NCBI GenBank assembly: GCA_002409625.1
Contig: DHNY01000016.1
Span: 51,039-115,038 of the forward strand
Source of the DNA: Anaerolineaceae bacterium UBA5404
Lineage (GTDB): Bacteria; Chloroflexota; Anaerolineae; Anaerolineales; Anaerolineaceae
DNA length: 64,000 bases
Reading direction: 5' to 3'
The notes below the pieces were generated by a model. That model was not told the origin of the DNA. It saw nothing but the letters and a program-made list of their open reading frames with translations, and made no database searches. Made by a program: the position numbers and the translations under genes. Positions 35,761 through 44,846 of the stretch are shown here, piece after piece (position 1 is the stretch's first letter; every line of letters starts with the position of its first letter).

Positions 35761-36257
35761 AATAACGATGCTCTTTTCCCACAAACAATGATGAATGTTT
35801 ATTGTCTTGTTTTTGTCATCCTTGTTTCGCCGCTGTCTTACCCTTAGGTTTAATCGCGCCGGAAATGATTGATGGCGAAGATATTGACCCGATTGATGTC
35901 AGCGATGGGGGTATATTAAATGCATTGCCTCTGCTACCAGAGTCTCCCGCCATCAACCGCCGCTTTGAGCCATGCCTGGCAATCATGACCTTGCTGGATG
36001 TGCCGGTAGACTTGGTGCTAGGTTTGGACCAATTTAGCAGATCACGCGGCTTGTTCTGCGACTCAGGCGCTTGGGGATTGAACAAGACTTAGCAATTCTT
36101 CCCGATTGTGGAATGCAAGTGAGCTTTTGCCAAAATACTCTTGACTTGGTCGATGTCTAACACCTTCTAAAGGTCTTAAGGGCGTGTCTGTTAGGACCTT
36201 TTTCTCTGTTCTTTGCGTCGTTTGACTATCCGCCGATAATTGATGATAATTAGCTAG
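35761..36257. other. Intergenic stretch with two overlapping, unassigned open frames
   Basis: A plus-strand frame (35802-36092, 96 codons) and a minus-strand frame (35816-36085, 89 codons) cover the same bases. Neither has a ribosome binding site, an ATG start or a known domain, and I cannot tell whether either is real. The rest is featureless. Confidence 0.35.
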
Positions 36258-37553
36258 ATGTATTTAAAAGGTAGCAAACTCTCTATGCATGCGCGTCGCA
36301 AGCGCGGACGGCCGTGGCTTATCATTTTCTTGGTCCTGGCTATTGCTGCTTTAATTTACCTTAATGTGGTTGTGGTGCCGATGATTAACCCACCCTTTGT
36401 GCCCACGCCAACACCCACACGAGACCCGGCATCTTACGTCGCTGAGGCTGACGCTTTGGTGGAAGAAGGAAAATACATCCAAGCTGTTGAGGTTTACCAG
36501 GCGGCGATTAATGCCAACCCGCAGAATATCCATAATTATCTCAAGATTGCCAGGTTGCAAATTTTCACCAGCCAGCTTGAACAAGCTCAGGTAAACGCCC
36601 AAAACGCCATCCTGCTTGATGCCTCCAGCTCCGAAGCTTATGCGCTTTTGGGCTGGTCGAAGGCTTTTCAGCGGGAGTATCTGGCAGGTGAGGCAGACCT
36701 GCGCAAGGCCGTGGAGCTAAACCAAAACAGTGGCTTGGCACATGCCATCTATGCTTATATTCTGGCACTGCGTGTGGAAGCCCGCCTGGATGATCTTGAC
36801 ACCATGGACCGTGCCATCGAAGAGTCGCGCACCGCGCTTGCCCTGGAGCCAAATCTCATGGAGGCGCACTGGGCGCGTGGTTATGTGCTTGAGGTTACCG
36901 CAAACTTTGCCGAAGCGGTGGAAGCGCTAGAAAAAGCCAATCAAATCAACCCTAATGTTGACCGTTTGCATATGGCGCTTGGTCGTAACCTAACCTATGT
37001 TGACCAACTCGACCGGGCAGTTTTTGAATTTACCAAAGCTTATTCGCTCAACCCCACCAGTCCCGCGCCAAACCTGGCTATTTCGCAGGTTTACAGTCGA
37101 TTGGGTGAGTTTGATAAGGCTATCCAGTACGGCGAGGTTGCCTTGCGCGATGGACCGACACAGGCAAACCTCTACGCTAATCTGGGAACGCTTTACTACC
37201 GAAAATCGCAGTTTAACACGGCTATTGACTTTTTGCGCATTGCGGTGCGCGGTGGAACCACTGAGAACGGACATGTGGTTGAAGGTATCCCTCTTTCTTA
37301 TGAACTTGGGGTTGTTGAGATTTATAGCCGTTACGCATTAGCACTGGCAAAGATAAATGACTGCAGTGAAGCTGTAAGCATCGCTGAAGGGATGCGCCAA
37401 ACCGTACCTGATAGTACCGTGGGCTTAGAAAACGCGGACATCATTGTTAAAACCTGCCAGGAAAACCTGCTCAATCCGCCCACACCAACCTCTCCACCAA
37501 CACCCACCGTGGTAACAGGACCAACCGCCACGCCGGAGAGTACACAGCCTTAA
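36258..37553 (+). CDS. Membrane-anchored TPR protein (first of two paralogues)
   Basis: A 431-residue protein with a basic N-terminus (HARRKRGRPW), one transmembrane helix (about 15-38), a PFVPTPTPTRDP linker and then about nine tetratricopeptide-like repeats (AEADALVEEGKYIQAVEVYQ, and later ALLGWSKAFQREYLAGEADL). It ends in a Pro/Thr-rich tail. The domain should face outward. TPR proteins bind other proteins; no partner is evident. The start is uncertain: ATG at 36258 has no good ribosome binding site, while ATG at 36285 has AAAAGG about 12 bp before it. It lies 12 bp before a paralogue. Confidence 0.8.
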   Translation: MYLKGSKLSMHARRKRGRPWLIIFLVLAIAALIYLNVVVVPMINPPFVPTPTPTRDPASYVAEADALVEEGKYIQAVEVYQAAINANPQNIHNYLKIARLQIFTSQLEQAQVNAQNAILLDASSSEAYALLGWSKAFQREYLAGEADLRKAVELNQNSGLAHAIYAYILALRVEARLDDLDTMDRAIEESRTALALEPNLMEAHWARGYVLEVTANFAEAVEALEKANQINPNVDRLHMALGRNLTYVDQLDRAVFEFTKAYSLNPTSPAPNLAISQVYSRLGEFDKAIQYGEVALRDGPTQANLYANLGTLYYRKSQFNTAIDFLRIAVRGGTTENGHVVEGIPLSYELGVVEIYSRYALALAKINDCSEAVSIAEGMRQTVPDSTVGLENADIIVKTCQENLLNPPTPTSPPTPTVVTGPTATPESTQP

Positions 37554-37565
37554 GATAAACGACTT

Positions 37566-39014
37566 ATGTATATCAACGAGCGGAAGAATCTTTTTCATAA
37601 GCCAAACCGGGCTTCAAACCCTTATTTGATTATGCTCATTTTGCTCTGCGTGGTCATTGTGGCGGCTGTGATGCGTGACTATGCCAGCGGTAAAATTTGG
37701 CCACCTTTTATCCCCACGCCGACACCTACCCGAACGGTAAACTCCTTTTTAGTTGAAGGTGATACCCACTTTCAGGCGGGTAACCTGGATGCGGCAATCG
37801 ACTCTTATAACAAAGCTATCTTGCTTGAACCAGAAAATATTGACCTGCGCGTAAAACTGGCACGTATTCAGGTTTATTCTTCTGCTTCGCTCACGACTGA
37901 CCAGGAAAGGCGCGATCGTTTGGCTGATGCTTTGGCAATTGTAGATGAGGCACGCGAAAAAGCGCCTAATAACGCCGATGTGCTGGCAATCCGCTCTTTG
38001 GTGCTCAATTGGTCTGCCAACCCGACTCTGGCAGGTGAAAGAACCACAGAGCTCCGCAACGCTGCCGAAGCCGACGCGCTTGCTGCCATTCAGCTGGATA
38101 GCCGTAACGCGCTGGCAAAAGCCTATTATGCTGAGGTGCTCATCGATCAGTTCAAGTGGGGGCAAGCGCAGGACTATATCGCGCAAGCCCGTCAAAATGG
38201 TGAAGACCTGATGGATGTGCGCCGTGTGCAGGCTTTTGTGTATGAGGTTTTAAAGGAATACAACCTGGCGATTGAATGGTATCAAAAAGCGATTGATATC
38301 AACCCCAATCTAACCTTTTTATACATCCGGGTGGGCACGCTGTATCGCCATATTGGTGGTGATGTGAACTTCGAAATAGCGTTGGAATACTTCGCGAAAG
38401 CAGCCAATCTCAACTCTCAGCTGGGCATTGAGGACCCCATTCCTTATATGGCGATTGCCAATACCTATATTCGGATGGGTGAAGCCATGGTTGCATCGCG
38501 GAACGCTTATCGCGCCTTGTCCATCAATCCTTACAACCCAGCCACCTATGGGCAAGTGGGTTTTATTTACTATCGTGCGCGGAACTATGAGGGTGCTGAG
38601 ATGGTGCTCAAGTGTGCCGTGACGGGTTGTACGGCAGAGGAGAGCTGCCTGGCGCGTGAAGAAGACCCTTGTGAGAGCAATATCACCACCGAAGCATTGC
38701 CGCTTTCGGATACCACTGTCGTGTATTACTATATCTACGGTTCGGTATTGGCGGGTTTGCATCGCAAAGGCCAGGACGATCGCTGTGCGATTGCCTCAGA
38801 AGTCTTTAAACAAGTGCGCGAAGTTTACTATGATTTGGATAACGAATTTTCCAGAATCGTGCTAGGGATTGTCTCAGCAAGTGAGAATATCTGTGGAATT
38901 ACGCCTGGTCAGGTCTTTAGGACGCCGGTGCCCACGCAGGATCTCATCAGCACGCCCACGCCTCAGCCCACCGAGACGCCTTTTATCATCCCCACAATCA
39001 CGCCAACGCCCTGA
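37566..39014 (+). CDS. Membrane-anchored TPR protein (second paralogue)
   Basis: A 482-residue protein built like its neighbour: a short cytoplasmic start, one membrane helix (about 20-40), PPFIPTPTPTRT linker, TPR repeats (FQAGNLDAAIDSYNKAILLE and others) and a Pro/Thr-rich end (STPTPQPTETPFIIPTITPT). A Cys-rich insert (LKCAVTGCTAEESCLAREED) near residue 350 is peculiar to this copy. The pair clearly arose by tandem duplication and is probably co-transcribed. A function cannot be assigned from sequence. Confidence 0.8.
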   Translation: MYINERKNLFHKPNRASNPYLIMLILLCVVIVAAVMRDYASGKIWPPFIPTPTPTRTVNSFLVEGDTHFQAGNLDAAIDSYNKAILLEPENIDLRVKLARIQVYSSASLTTDQERRDRLADALAIVDEAREKAPNNADVLAIRSLVLNWSANPTLAGERTTELRNAAEADALAAIQLDSRNALAKAYYAEVLIDQFKWGQAQDYIAQARQNGEDLMDVRRVQAFVYEVLKEYNLAIEWYQKAIDINPNLTFLYIRVGTLYRHIGGDVNFEIALEYFAKAANLNSQLGIEDPIPYMAIANTYIRMGEAMVASRNAYRALSINPYNPATYGQVGFIYYRARNYEGAEMVLKCAVTGCTAEESCLAREEDPCESNITTEALPLSDTTVVYYYIYGSVLAGLHRKGQDDRCAIASEVFKQVREVYYDLDNEFSRIVLGIVSASENICGITPGQVFRTPVPTQDLISTPTPQPTETPFIIPTITPTP

Positions 39015-39050
39015 TAGCGTAAGCGTTTTGTAAGAATCGTTAACGCTGGC

Positions 39051-39109
39051 TTGACTTACGCTGCCTAAAAGCGTATCATTTCTTGGCACTCTCAGTTCGA
39101 GAGTGCTAA
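39051..39109 (+). promoter_or_regulatory. groESL promoter with CIRCE operator
   Basis: -35 TTGACT (39051-39056) and -10 TATCAT (39074-39079) are 17 bp apart. The CIRCE element TTGGCACTC-(9)-GAGTGCTAA is at 39083-39109, matching the HrcA site at all but one base of its arms. Heat-shock control by HrcA is therefore expected; hrcA itself is not in the window. Confidence 0.95.
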
Positions 39110-39139
39110 AAATTGAAAACACATAATTGGAGGATCTCG

Positions 39140-39430
39140 ATGACAATTACAATGCGACCTTTAGGCAGCCGACTGGTTATTGAACCAATCGAACAAGAAG
39201 ATATCACCGCTGGCGGTATCGTTCTTCCTGAGACTGCAAAAGAAAAACCCCAAAAAGGCACCGTTTTGGCAACTGGACCTGGTGAACGCAACGACAAAGG
39301 CGAACGCATTCCCTTGGACGTGCAAGTTGGCGATGTTGTGCTTTATGCTAAATATTCCGGAACAGAAGTTAAGTACGACGGTAAAAAATTACTTATTCTG
39401 CGCGAGAGCGACGTGCTCGCTATTCTTTAA
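39140..39430 (+). CDS. groES: Co-chaperonin GroES
   Basis: A 97-residue ring subunit that caps GroEL. LGSRLVIEPIEQEDITAGGI carries the mobile loop and the end VKYDGKKLLILRESDVLAIL is typical. The ATG at 39140 has GGAGG 6 bp upstream, so the frame's earlier start at 39113 is not used. It is the first gene of the CIRCE-controlled groES-groEL operon. Confidence 0.98.
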   Translation: MTITMRPLGSRLVIEPIEQEDITAGGIVLPETAKEKPQKGTVLATGPGERNDKGERIPLDVQVGDVVLYAKYSGTEVKYDGKKLLILRESDVLAIL

Positions 39431-39460
39431 TAAGACATCTACACAAAAGGAGAACATTTT

Positions 39461-41095
39461 ATGGCTAAACAATTAGTTTTTGGAGAAGAAGCACGACGCT
39501 ATTTGAAGAGCGGCGTGGATGCTGTTGCAAACGCTGTTGCCACGACTTTGGGTCCCAAGGGTCGCAATGTGGCATTGGATCGCAAGTACGGTTCCCCCAC
39601 CATCACCCATGATGGCGTAACCGTTGCCAAGGAAATTGAACTTGAAGACCCATATGAGAATATGGGCGCACAACTGCTTAAAGAAGCAGCCACCAAAACC
39701 AATGATATCGCTGGTGACGGCACCACAACCTCAACCGTTTTGGCGCATGCCATCGTGACCGAAGGCCTCAAGAACCTCGCCGCCGGTGCAAATCCCATGT
39801 TGCTCAAACGCGGTATCGAAACAGCTACCAAACTTGTGTCTGAGGACATTCACAAACAATCTATTCCCATCACAACCAAAGAGGAAATTGGTGCTGTGGC
39901 AACCGTTTCTGCCCAGGACACCCAAATTGGTGACCTCATCGCTGATGTGATGGACAAAGTTGGTAAAGACGGCGTTATTACCGTTGAAGAATCAAAAGGT
40001 TTGGAATTCGAAACCGAATATGTTGACGGTATGCAGTTCGACCGTGGCTACATCAGCCCCTACTTCGTGACCGATCCAGAGCATATGATGGCATCAATCG
40101 AAGATCCTTACATCTTGATTTACGACAAGAAGATTTCCGCTGCAACCGACATCGTGCCCCTGCTCGAAAAAATGGTACAAATTGGTAAGCGCGAGCTCTT
40201 AATCATTGCTGAAGATATCGACGGCGAAGCCCTGGCAACACTGGTTTTGAACAAAATCCGCGGTATGCTCAACGTTGTGGCTGTGAAAGCCCCCGGTTTT
40301 GGCGATCGCCGCAAGGCAATGTTGCAAGACATCGCCATTTTGACCAAAGCTACCGTTATTTCTGAAGAAACCGGTCGCAAGCTCGAGACCGCAACCATCG
40401 AAGACCTTGGCCGTGCTGAAAAGGTGACTGTTGACAAAGACAACACCACCATCGTGGACGGTAAAGGTGATGCTGGCGCGATTAAAGGCCGCATTGAACA
40501 AATCCGTGCTGAAATTGAAAACACCACCAGCGATTATGACCGTGAAAAACTGCAGGAACGCTTGGCAAAGCTTTCCGGCGGTGTGGCGATTATTCGTGTT
40601 GGTGCCGCGACCGAAACCGAGCTCAAAGAAAAGAAACATCGTGTTGAAGACGCTTTGTCCGCAACCCGTGCAGCCGTTGAAGAAGGCATCGTGCCTGGTG
40701 GCGGTGTTGCCCTGGTGAATGCGATTGCTTCTTTGGATGCTCTTAAAATGGAACAGGATGACGAGCAAATTGGTGTCAATATTGTGCGCCACGCGCTCAC
40801 TGTGCCCATGCGCCGCATTATTGAAAATGCCGGCCAGGATGGCTCGGTTGTGATTGCCAACGTGCGCCAGAAGCAAGAGCAAGAAGGTAATAAGCACCTG
40901 GGCTACAACGTTTTGTCCGAAGCTTACGGCGATATGGTGAAATTGGGCGTGACTGATCCTGCCAAGGTAACCCGTGGCGCATTGGAAAACGCTGCTTCAA
41001 TCGCGGCGATGATTCTGACCACCGAAGCCTTGATTACCGACATCCCCGAACCTGAGGGTGCCGCCCCTGCCATGCCTCCTGGTGGTATGTACTAG
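39461..41095 (+). CDS. groEL: Chaperonin GroEL
   Basis: A 544-residue chaperonin subunit. The ATP-binding start AVATTLGPKGRNVALDRKYG, GDGTTTSTVLAHAIV and the C-terminal PGGGVALVNAI are hallmark sequences, and the protein ends in the Gly/Met tail MPPGGMY. AAAGGAG precedes the ATG. It lies 30 bp after groES and is followed by a terminator. Confidence 0.99.
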   Translation: MAKQLVFGEEARRYLKSGVDAVANAVATTLGPKGRNVALDRKYGSPTITHDGVTVAKEIELEDPYENMGAQLLKEAATKTNDIAGDGTTTSTVLAHAIVTEGLKNLAAGANPMLLKRGIETATKLVSEDIHKQSIPITTKEEIGAVATVSAQDTQIGDLIADVMDKVGKDGVITVEESKGLEFETEYVDGMQFDRGYISPYFVTDPEHMMASIEDPYILIYDKKISAATDIVPLLEKMVQIGKRELLIIAEDIDGEALATLVLNKIRGMLNVVAVKAPGFGDRRKAMLQDIAILTKATVISEETGRKLETATIEDLGRAEKVTVDKDNTTIVDGKGDAGAIKGRIEQIRAEIENTTSDYDREKLQERLAKLSGGVAIIRVGAATETELKEKKHRVEDALSATRAAVEEGIVPGGGVALVNAIASLDALKMEQDDEQIGVNIVRHALTVPMRRIIENAGQDGSVVIANVRQKQEQEGNKHLGYNVLSEAYGDMVKLGVTDPAKVTRGALENAASIAAMILTTEALITDIPEPEGAAPAMPPGGMY

Positions 41096-41114
41096 GATTA
41101 AGAATTTAGTTTGT

Positions 41115-41141
41115 ATAAGAGGGTTTAAAGAACCCTCTTAT
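41115..41141 (+). terminator. Intrinsic terminator of groESL
   Basis: A perfect 11-bp stem ATAAGAGGGTT / AACCCTCTTAT with a 5-base loop, then TGTTT. Confidence 0.85.
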
Positions 41142-41153
41142 TGTTTAAATAAA

Positions 41154-41178
41154 AAACCCCACAGCTCGCGTGGGGTTT
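41154..41178 (-). terminator. Terminator of tRNA-Ser
   Basis: A 9-bp stem AAACCCCAC / GTGGGGTTT, read on the minus strand as the end of the tRNA transcript and followed there by a U run. Confidence 0.85.
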
Positions 41179-41180
41179 GG

Positions 41181-41269
41181 TGGCGGAGAGGAAGGGATTC
41201 GAACCCTTGATACCTCTCGGTATACTCGCTTTCCAAGCGAGCGCACTAGACCAACTATGCGACCTCTCC
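41181..41269 (-). tRNA. tRNA-Ser (anticodon GGA)
   Basis: Acceptor GGAGAGG pairs with CCTCTCC; the anticodon loop is TTGGAAA on a CTCGC-type stem, giving GGA. A long variable arm (TATACCGAGAGGTATC) marks a class II tRNA. The 3' CCA is encoded (41183-41181). Confidence 0.96.
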
Positions 41270-41381
41270 GGACAGGCGCTTATTATATCAGAGTTTTTTA
41301 AAAACAAGGCTTCATTTTGGTTTATGGTTGATTTTAAGTGGGTGGTTTTGTGCCAAATTGATAGGATTGAAAGACGTTTTA

Positions 41382-42580
41382 GGGGGTTCTGGCGAGGACG
41401 CCAGAACGAGCGGGAAGAAAGACGCCGGAACGAACAAGGAATTTCTGTATACATCTTGTGTCTTGCGCTCGGTGAGGACACCGGCGCGATCAGGTGGTTC
41501 TGGAACGAGCGGGAATTTGTATGTGGTTCGCGTTTCTTGCGCTCGGTGAGGACACCGGCGCGATCAGTTTGTCTTAATTTGATCGAATTGAAAGATGGTT
41601 TAGGGGGTTCTGGCGAGGACGCCAGAACGAGAGGGAAGAAAAACTACAGAACGAGCGGGAAGAAAGACGCCGGAACGAACCGAATTTTTTGTGACTGCCT
41701 TGTGTCTTGCGCTCGGTGAGGACACCGGCGCAATCAGCTGTTTCTGGAACGTGCAGGATATTGTTTGAGAATCGCGTTCCATGCGACCGGTGAGGACACC
41801 GGCGCGATCAGCCAGTTCAGGAACGAGCGGGAATTTGTATGTGGATTGCGTTCCTTGCGCTCGGTGAGGACACCGGCGCGATCAGCTAGTTCTGGAACGC
41901 GCAGGATATTGTTTGGGAATCGCGTTCCATGCGCTCGGTGAGGACACCGGCGCGATCAGTTTGTCTTAATTTGATAGGATTGAAAGATGGTTTAGGGGGT
42001 TCTGGCGAGGACGCCAGAACGAGTGGGAAGAAAAACTACAGAACGAGAGGGAAGAAAGACGCCGGAACTCAGTGGGTAAGGAGTGCTAGAACGAATCGAA
42101 TTTTTTGTGGCTGCCTTGTGTCTTGCGCTCGGTGAGGACACCGGCGCGATCAAAAAATGGGACACCGGCGCGATCAGCTAGTTCTGGAACGTGCGGGAAT
42201 TTGTATGTAGGTTGCATTTCATGCGCTCGGTGAGGACACCGGCGCGATCAGTTAAAGTCTAAAACGAATTTGATAAGGAACACCGGCGAAATCAGCCAGT
42301 TCTGGAACACGCGGGAATTTGTTTGTGGATCGCGTTTCATGCGCACGGTGAGGACACCGGCGCGATCAGCTGGTTCTGGAACGCGCGGGAATTTTTTTGT
42401 CGGTGCCTTGTGTCTTGCGCTCGGTGAGGACTCCGGCGAGATCAATTATTCTGATTCCAGAACGAGCGGGAATTAGAACACCAGCGCGATCAGTTAAAGT
42501 CTAAACGTATTTGATAAGGAACACCGGCGCAATCTGCTGTTTCGGGAACGAGCGGGAAGAGGAACACCGGCGTGATAAGT
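41382..42580. repeat. Cluster D: 1.2 kb of ~74-bp and longer hairpin repeats
   Basis: About a dozen copies of CTCGGTGAGGACACCGGCG followed by CGATCAG occur at 41467, 41539, 41711, 41785, 41859, 41933, 42127, 42225, 42343, 42419 and degenerate sites up to 42575. The commonest spacing is 72-74 bp. Between them lie perfect hairpins GTTCTGGCG-AGGA-CGCCAGAAC (41386-41407 and later copies). Whole blocks are duplicated, for example 41565-41710 and 41959-42126. No gene is supported from 41270 to 42686. Confidence 0.85.
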
Positions 42581-42686
42581 TTTTGCTTCCAAAATGAATA
42601 GGTCAATAGAAAATCTATCGGCGCAATGATCAATCTGGTCTACACTGATATCAGAAGCCCTGGTTCAAGGCTTGAAAGGAGTTACT

Positions 42687-42908
42687 ATGGAAACAAAAAG
42701 AAAAGTACCGCTGTTGCTTTGGCCGTTTTACGCCATGATGCAACTGGTGATTTGGATTTTGAAGGTGACTGGCAGGCTGCTTGGCTTTTTGCTGGGCATG
42801 GCGATGATCGTAGTGGGCATTGCGCTTAGCGCCACCGTCATCGGCGCCATCCTGGGCGTGCCATTAGTCATCCTGGGTGGGATGTTGGCTTTCAAGTCGA
42901 TATTCTAA
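42687..42908 (+). CDS. Small membrane protein, unrecognised
   Basis: A 73-residue protein, nearly all hydrophobic, with two to three helices rich in small residues (RLLGFLLGMAMIVVGIALSA, GAILGVPLVILGGML). The ATG at 42687 has AAAGGAG 6 bp upstream, which decides it over frames starting earlier. The gene lies just beyond repeat cluster D with no partner. No function can be assigned. Confidence 0.75.
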   Translation: METKRKVPLLLWPFYAMMQLVIWILKVTGRLLGFLLGMAMIVVGIALSATVIGAILGVPLVILGGMLAFKSIF

Positions 42909-42962
42909 AGGCAAACATTCGCAAATACTGGCGGCTATCTGGCTGAAATGTGGGGAAATCAG

Positions 42963-44006
42963 CTAGGCACCTGCCAGTTTTTGCTTTAATTGGGTCAGAA
43001 TAGCCACCGGAGTTGGGTCAACGCCGTAGGCAAGTGCCAAATAGTACGCCACATAGTCACCAAATTGGATAAGGCTCCACATCTGTGCCAGACGGCTTTC
43101 ACCCTTGGCAAAAATGTCAAAAACCTCGATTCCCGCATTCGCAAAGAGTTCCTCACTGGCTTTGATGCGCAGTTGATTGCGTGGATGGTCGCTTGGCGCG
43201 CTCAGGAAGACGGCGAGGGTCTCATCAATCAATTTTTCTGGGAACAAGAGCCCAGCCAAGGTGTTGTGGTTCATTTCAGGAATGGCTTCAAAGGATGCCC
43301 ATGCTTTTGCCAGCTCCGCGATTTGGGCTTTCCAACGGCGTGCGATGACCTCCATGTTTCCCGCGCCAAAGATGACGGGGTTTTTGTCCAGCATGCGTAT
43401 AGCCAATTCTTCGCAGGGGTTAGGCTGATCATCGTCGATTGTGCTATAAAGTTCCCGCCACTCACGCATCAATTGTGCTGCTTCTTTTATATTTTGATCT
43501 TGATTTTCGACCAAACCCAAGCGGCTTGCTAATCCCAACAGGATGCCAAAGGAATAGGCGAGTGCTGTGCGCGGTTGGCCATCATGTTCAAAGGTCCAGG
43601 CGTCCTTACCGGCTTCAAGTGCCATGTCGCGCAATTTTCCGCCGGTGCTGATGCTCAGCAAGGTGCATTCACGCTCAATTGCCGTTTTGAAACAATCGAT
43701 GGTTTCTTCGGTGTTGCCCGAATGGGATGAGCAGATCACCAAGGTCTCTTCACCGCTCGCCCAGTTGGGTAAACCATAATCGCGGTGGGAATAAACCGGA
43801 ACCTGCGAAACCTCACGCATATAGGAGCCAAAAAAGTCGCCACCAATCGCTGAGCCACCCATACCGCAAATGACGATCATCTTGGGTTGGGGGATGTTTT
43901 TTAGGGGCAAGCTCATGCCTAATTGCCAGGCAGTTTCGAGGTCATCGGGCAGGCGATTGATATAAGAGAGCATGTTTTCTGGGTCGGTGAGGTTGAATTC
44001 GTTCAT
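42963..44006 (-). CDS. Bifunctional phosphoglucose/phosphomannose isomerase
   Basis: A 347-residue SIS-domain enzyme of the PGI/PMI type, interconverting fructose 6-phosphate with glucose 6-phosphate and mannose 6-phosphate. CGMGGSAIGGDFFGSYM and CSSHSGNTEETIDCF are its sugar-phosphate binding signatures, and MNHNTLAG contains the conserved His. AAGGAT precedes the ATG. It follows a lipoprotein gene by 23 bp on the same strand. It is much shorter than ordinary glucose-6-phosphate isomerase and is common in archaea and deep-branching bacteria. Confidence 0.92.
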   Translation of the reverse strand: MNEFNLTDPENMLSYINRLPDDLETAWQLGMSLPLKNIPQPKMIVICGMGGSAIGGDFFGSYMREVSQVPVYSHRDYGLPNWASGEETLVICSSHSGNTEETIDCFKTAIERECTLLSISTGGKLRDMALEAGKDAWTFEHDGQPRTALAYSFGILLGLASRLGLVENQDQNIKEAAQLMREWRELYSTIDDDQPNPCEELAIRMLDKNPVIFGAGNMEVIARRWKAQIAELAKAWASFEAIPEMNHNTLAGLLFPEKLIDETLAVFLSAPSDHPRNQLRIKASEELFANAGIEVFDIFAKGESRLAQMWSLIQFGDYVAYYLALAYGVDPTPVAILTQLKQKLAGA

Positions 44007-44029
44007 GGTGATATCCTTTTGATAAGATT

Positions 44030-44734
44030 TTAAGGTGTTGGGCTGGGTTCTTGGGTTTCGTTGGCTGGCGGTGTTGGTGTGGGATCATCGGTAACGACGA
44101 TGCGGACGTAAAATGGCGAGTCGGCGTTCATGCCCAAACCAAATAAATGACCGTCCGGGTCTTGTAACATCCAATTGCCCTGGTAGGTGCCTGGGCTTTC
44201 TGGCGCGGTAAACCTGATGCTTAAGTCGATAGCTTGTCCGGGAAGCACTTCGCCTTCCAAAAAGCGTTCATACTGGGCGCCCATCGCGTTTTGGGAATAA
44301 AAGACGAGTTTATAAAGGCGGGTCCATTTACAAGAGCCGGAATTGACCAGCCGCCAGGTTTTGGTGAAGCTTTCACCCGCGTAAAACCTGGTGTTGTCTG
44401 GAACGGTAACATCGAAAGGCACGCCCATGCCAGCGCGATTGCATTCTGTTGGGGAGGTTGGGGTTGCGTCTGAGGTAGGTGTGCGGGCGATGGTGGCAAT
44501 GACGGTTGGCCATGGCGTGTAGGTTGCTGTAAAGATCGGTGTTGGGGTCGCTGTGGGTTGGTGGAGCTGGGTTTCATGGTGCGCGTAGGTAAGCTGCATG
44601 GCGGCGGTTTCTAAAAGCTCATCCTGGCTAAATGTAGGAATCGACTCGCCAAAAGGTTCTTCTTCAATGGTGGGTTTGCAAGCCCCCAGCAGGAAACCCA
44701 GGATTAATAGACTCCAAAACCAACGCGCTTTCAT
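44030..44734 (-). CDS. Lipoprotein with NBR1-Ig-like domain
   Basis: A 234-residue lipoprotein (lipobox LLGAC at residues 15-19). A long Thr/Pro linker (PTATPTPIFTATYTPWPT) leads to an Ig-like domain of the NBR1/next-to-BRCA1 type: the patterns FTKTWRLVNSGSCKW and YQGNWMLQDPDG are diagnostic. A second Pro/Thr tail follows. It should sit on the outer face of the membrane. The coupling to a cytoplasmic isomerase downstream is probably only transcriptional. Confidence 0.85.
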   Translation of the reverse strand: MKARWFWSLLILGFLLGACKPTIEEEPFGESIPTFSQDELLETAAMQLTYAHHETQLHQPTATPTPIFTATYTPWPTVIATIARTPTSDATPTSPTECNRAGMGVPFDVTVPDNTRFYAGESFTKTWRLVNSGSCKWTRLYKLVFYSQNAMGAQYERFLEGEVLPGQAIDLSIRFTAPESPGTYQGNWMLQDPDGHLFGLGMNADSPFYVRIVVTDDPTPTPPANETQEPSPTP

Positions 44735-44846
44735 AGGCTAAATTGTACCTCAGAAGGTGGGTGAGTTTACACAGGACTTTCATTAAACAACTTTTTAGTA
44801 AATTCAATAAATTACACCATAAAATTCTGTTACAGAGACATTGTGA

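Noticed and set aside
35802..36092. A gene on either strand at 35.8-36.1 kb
   Set aside because: Two open frames overlap antiparallel, and neither has an ATG, ribosome binding site or known motif. I could not choose between them.
41382..42580. A CRISPR array
   Set aside because: Repeat units vary in length and sequence, the sequence between hairpins is itself repeated, and there are no cas genes.
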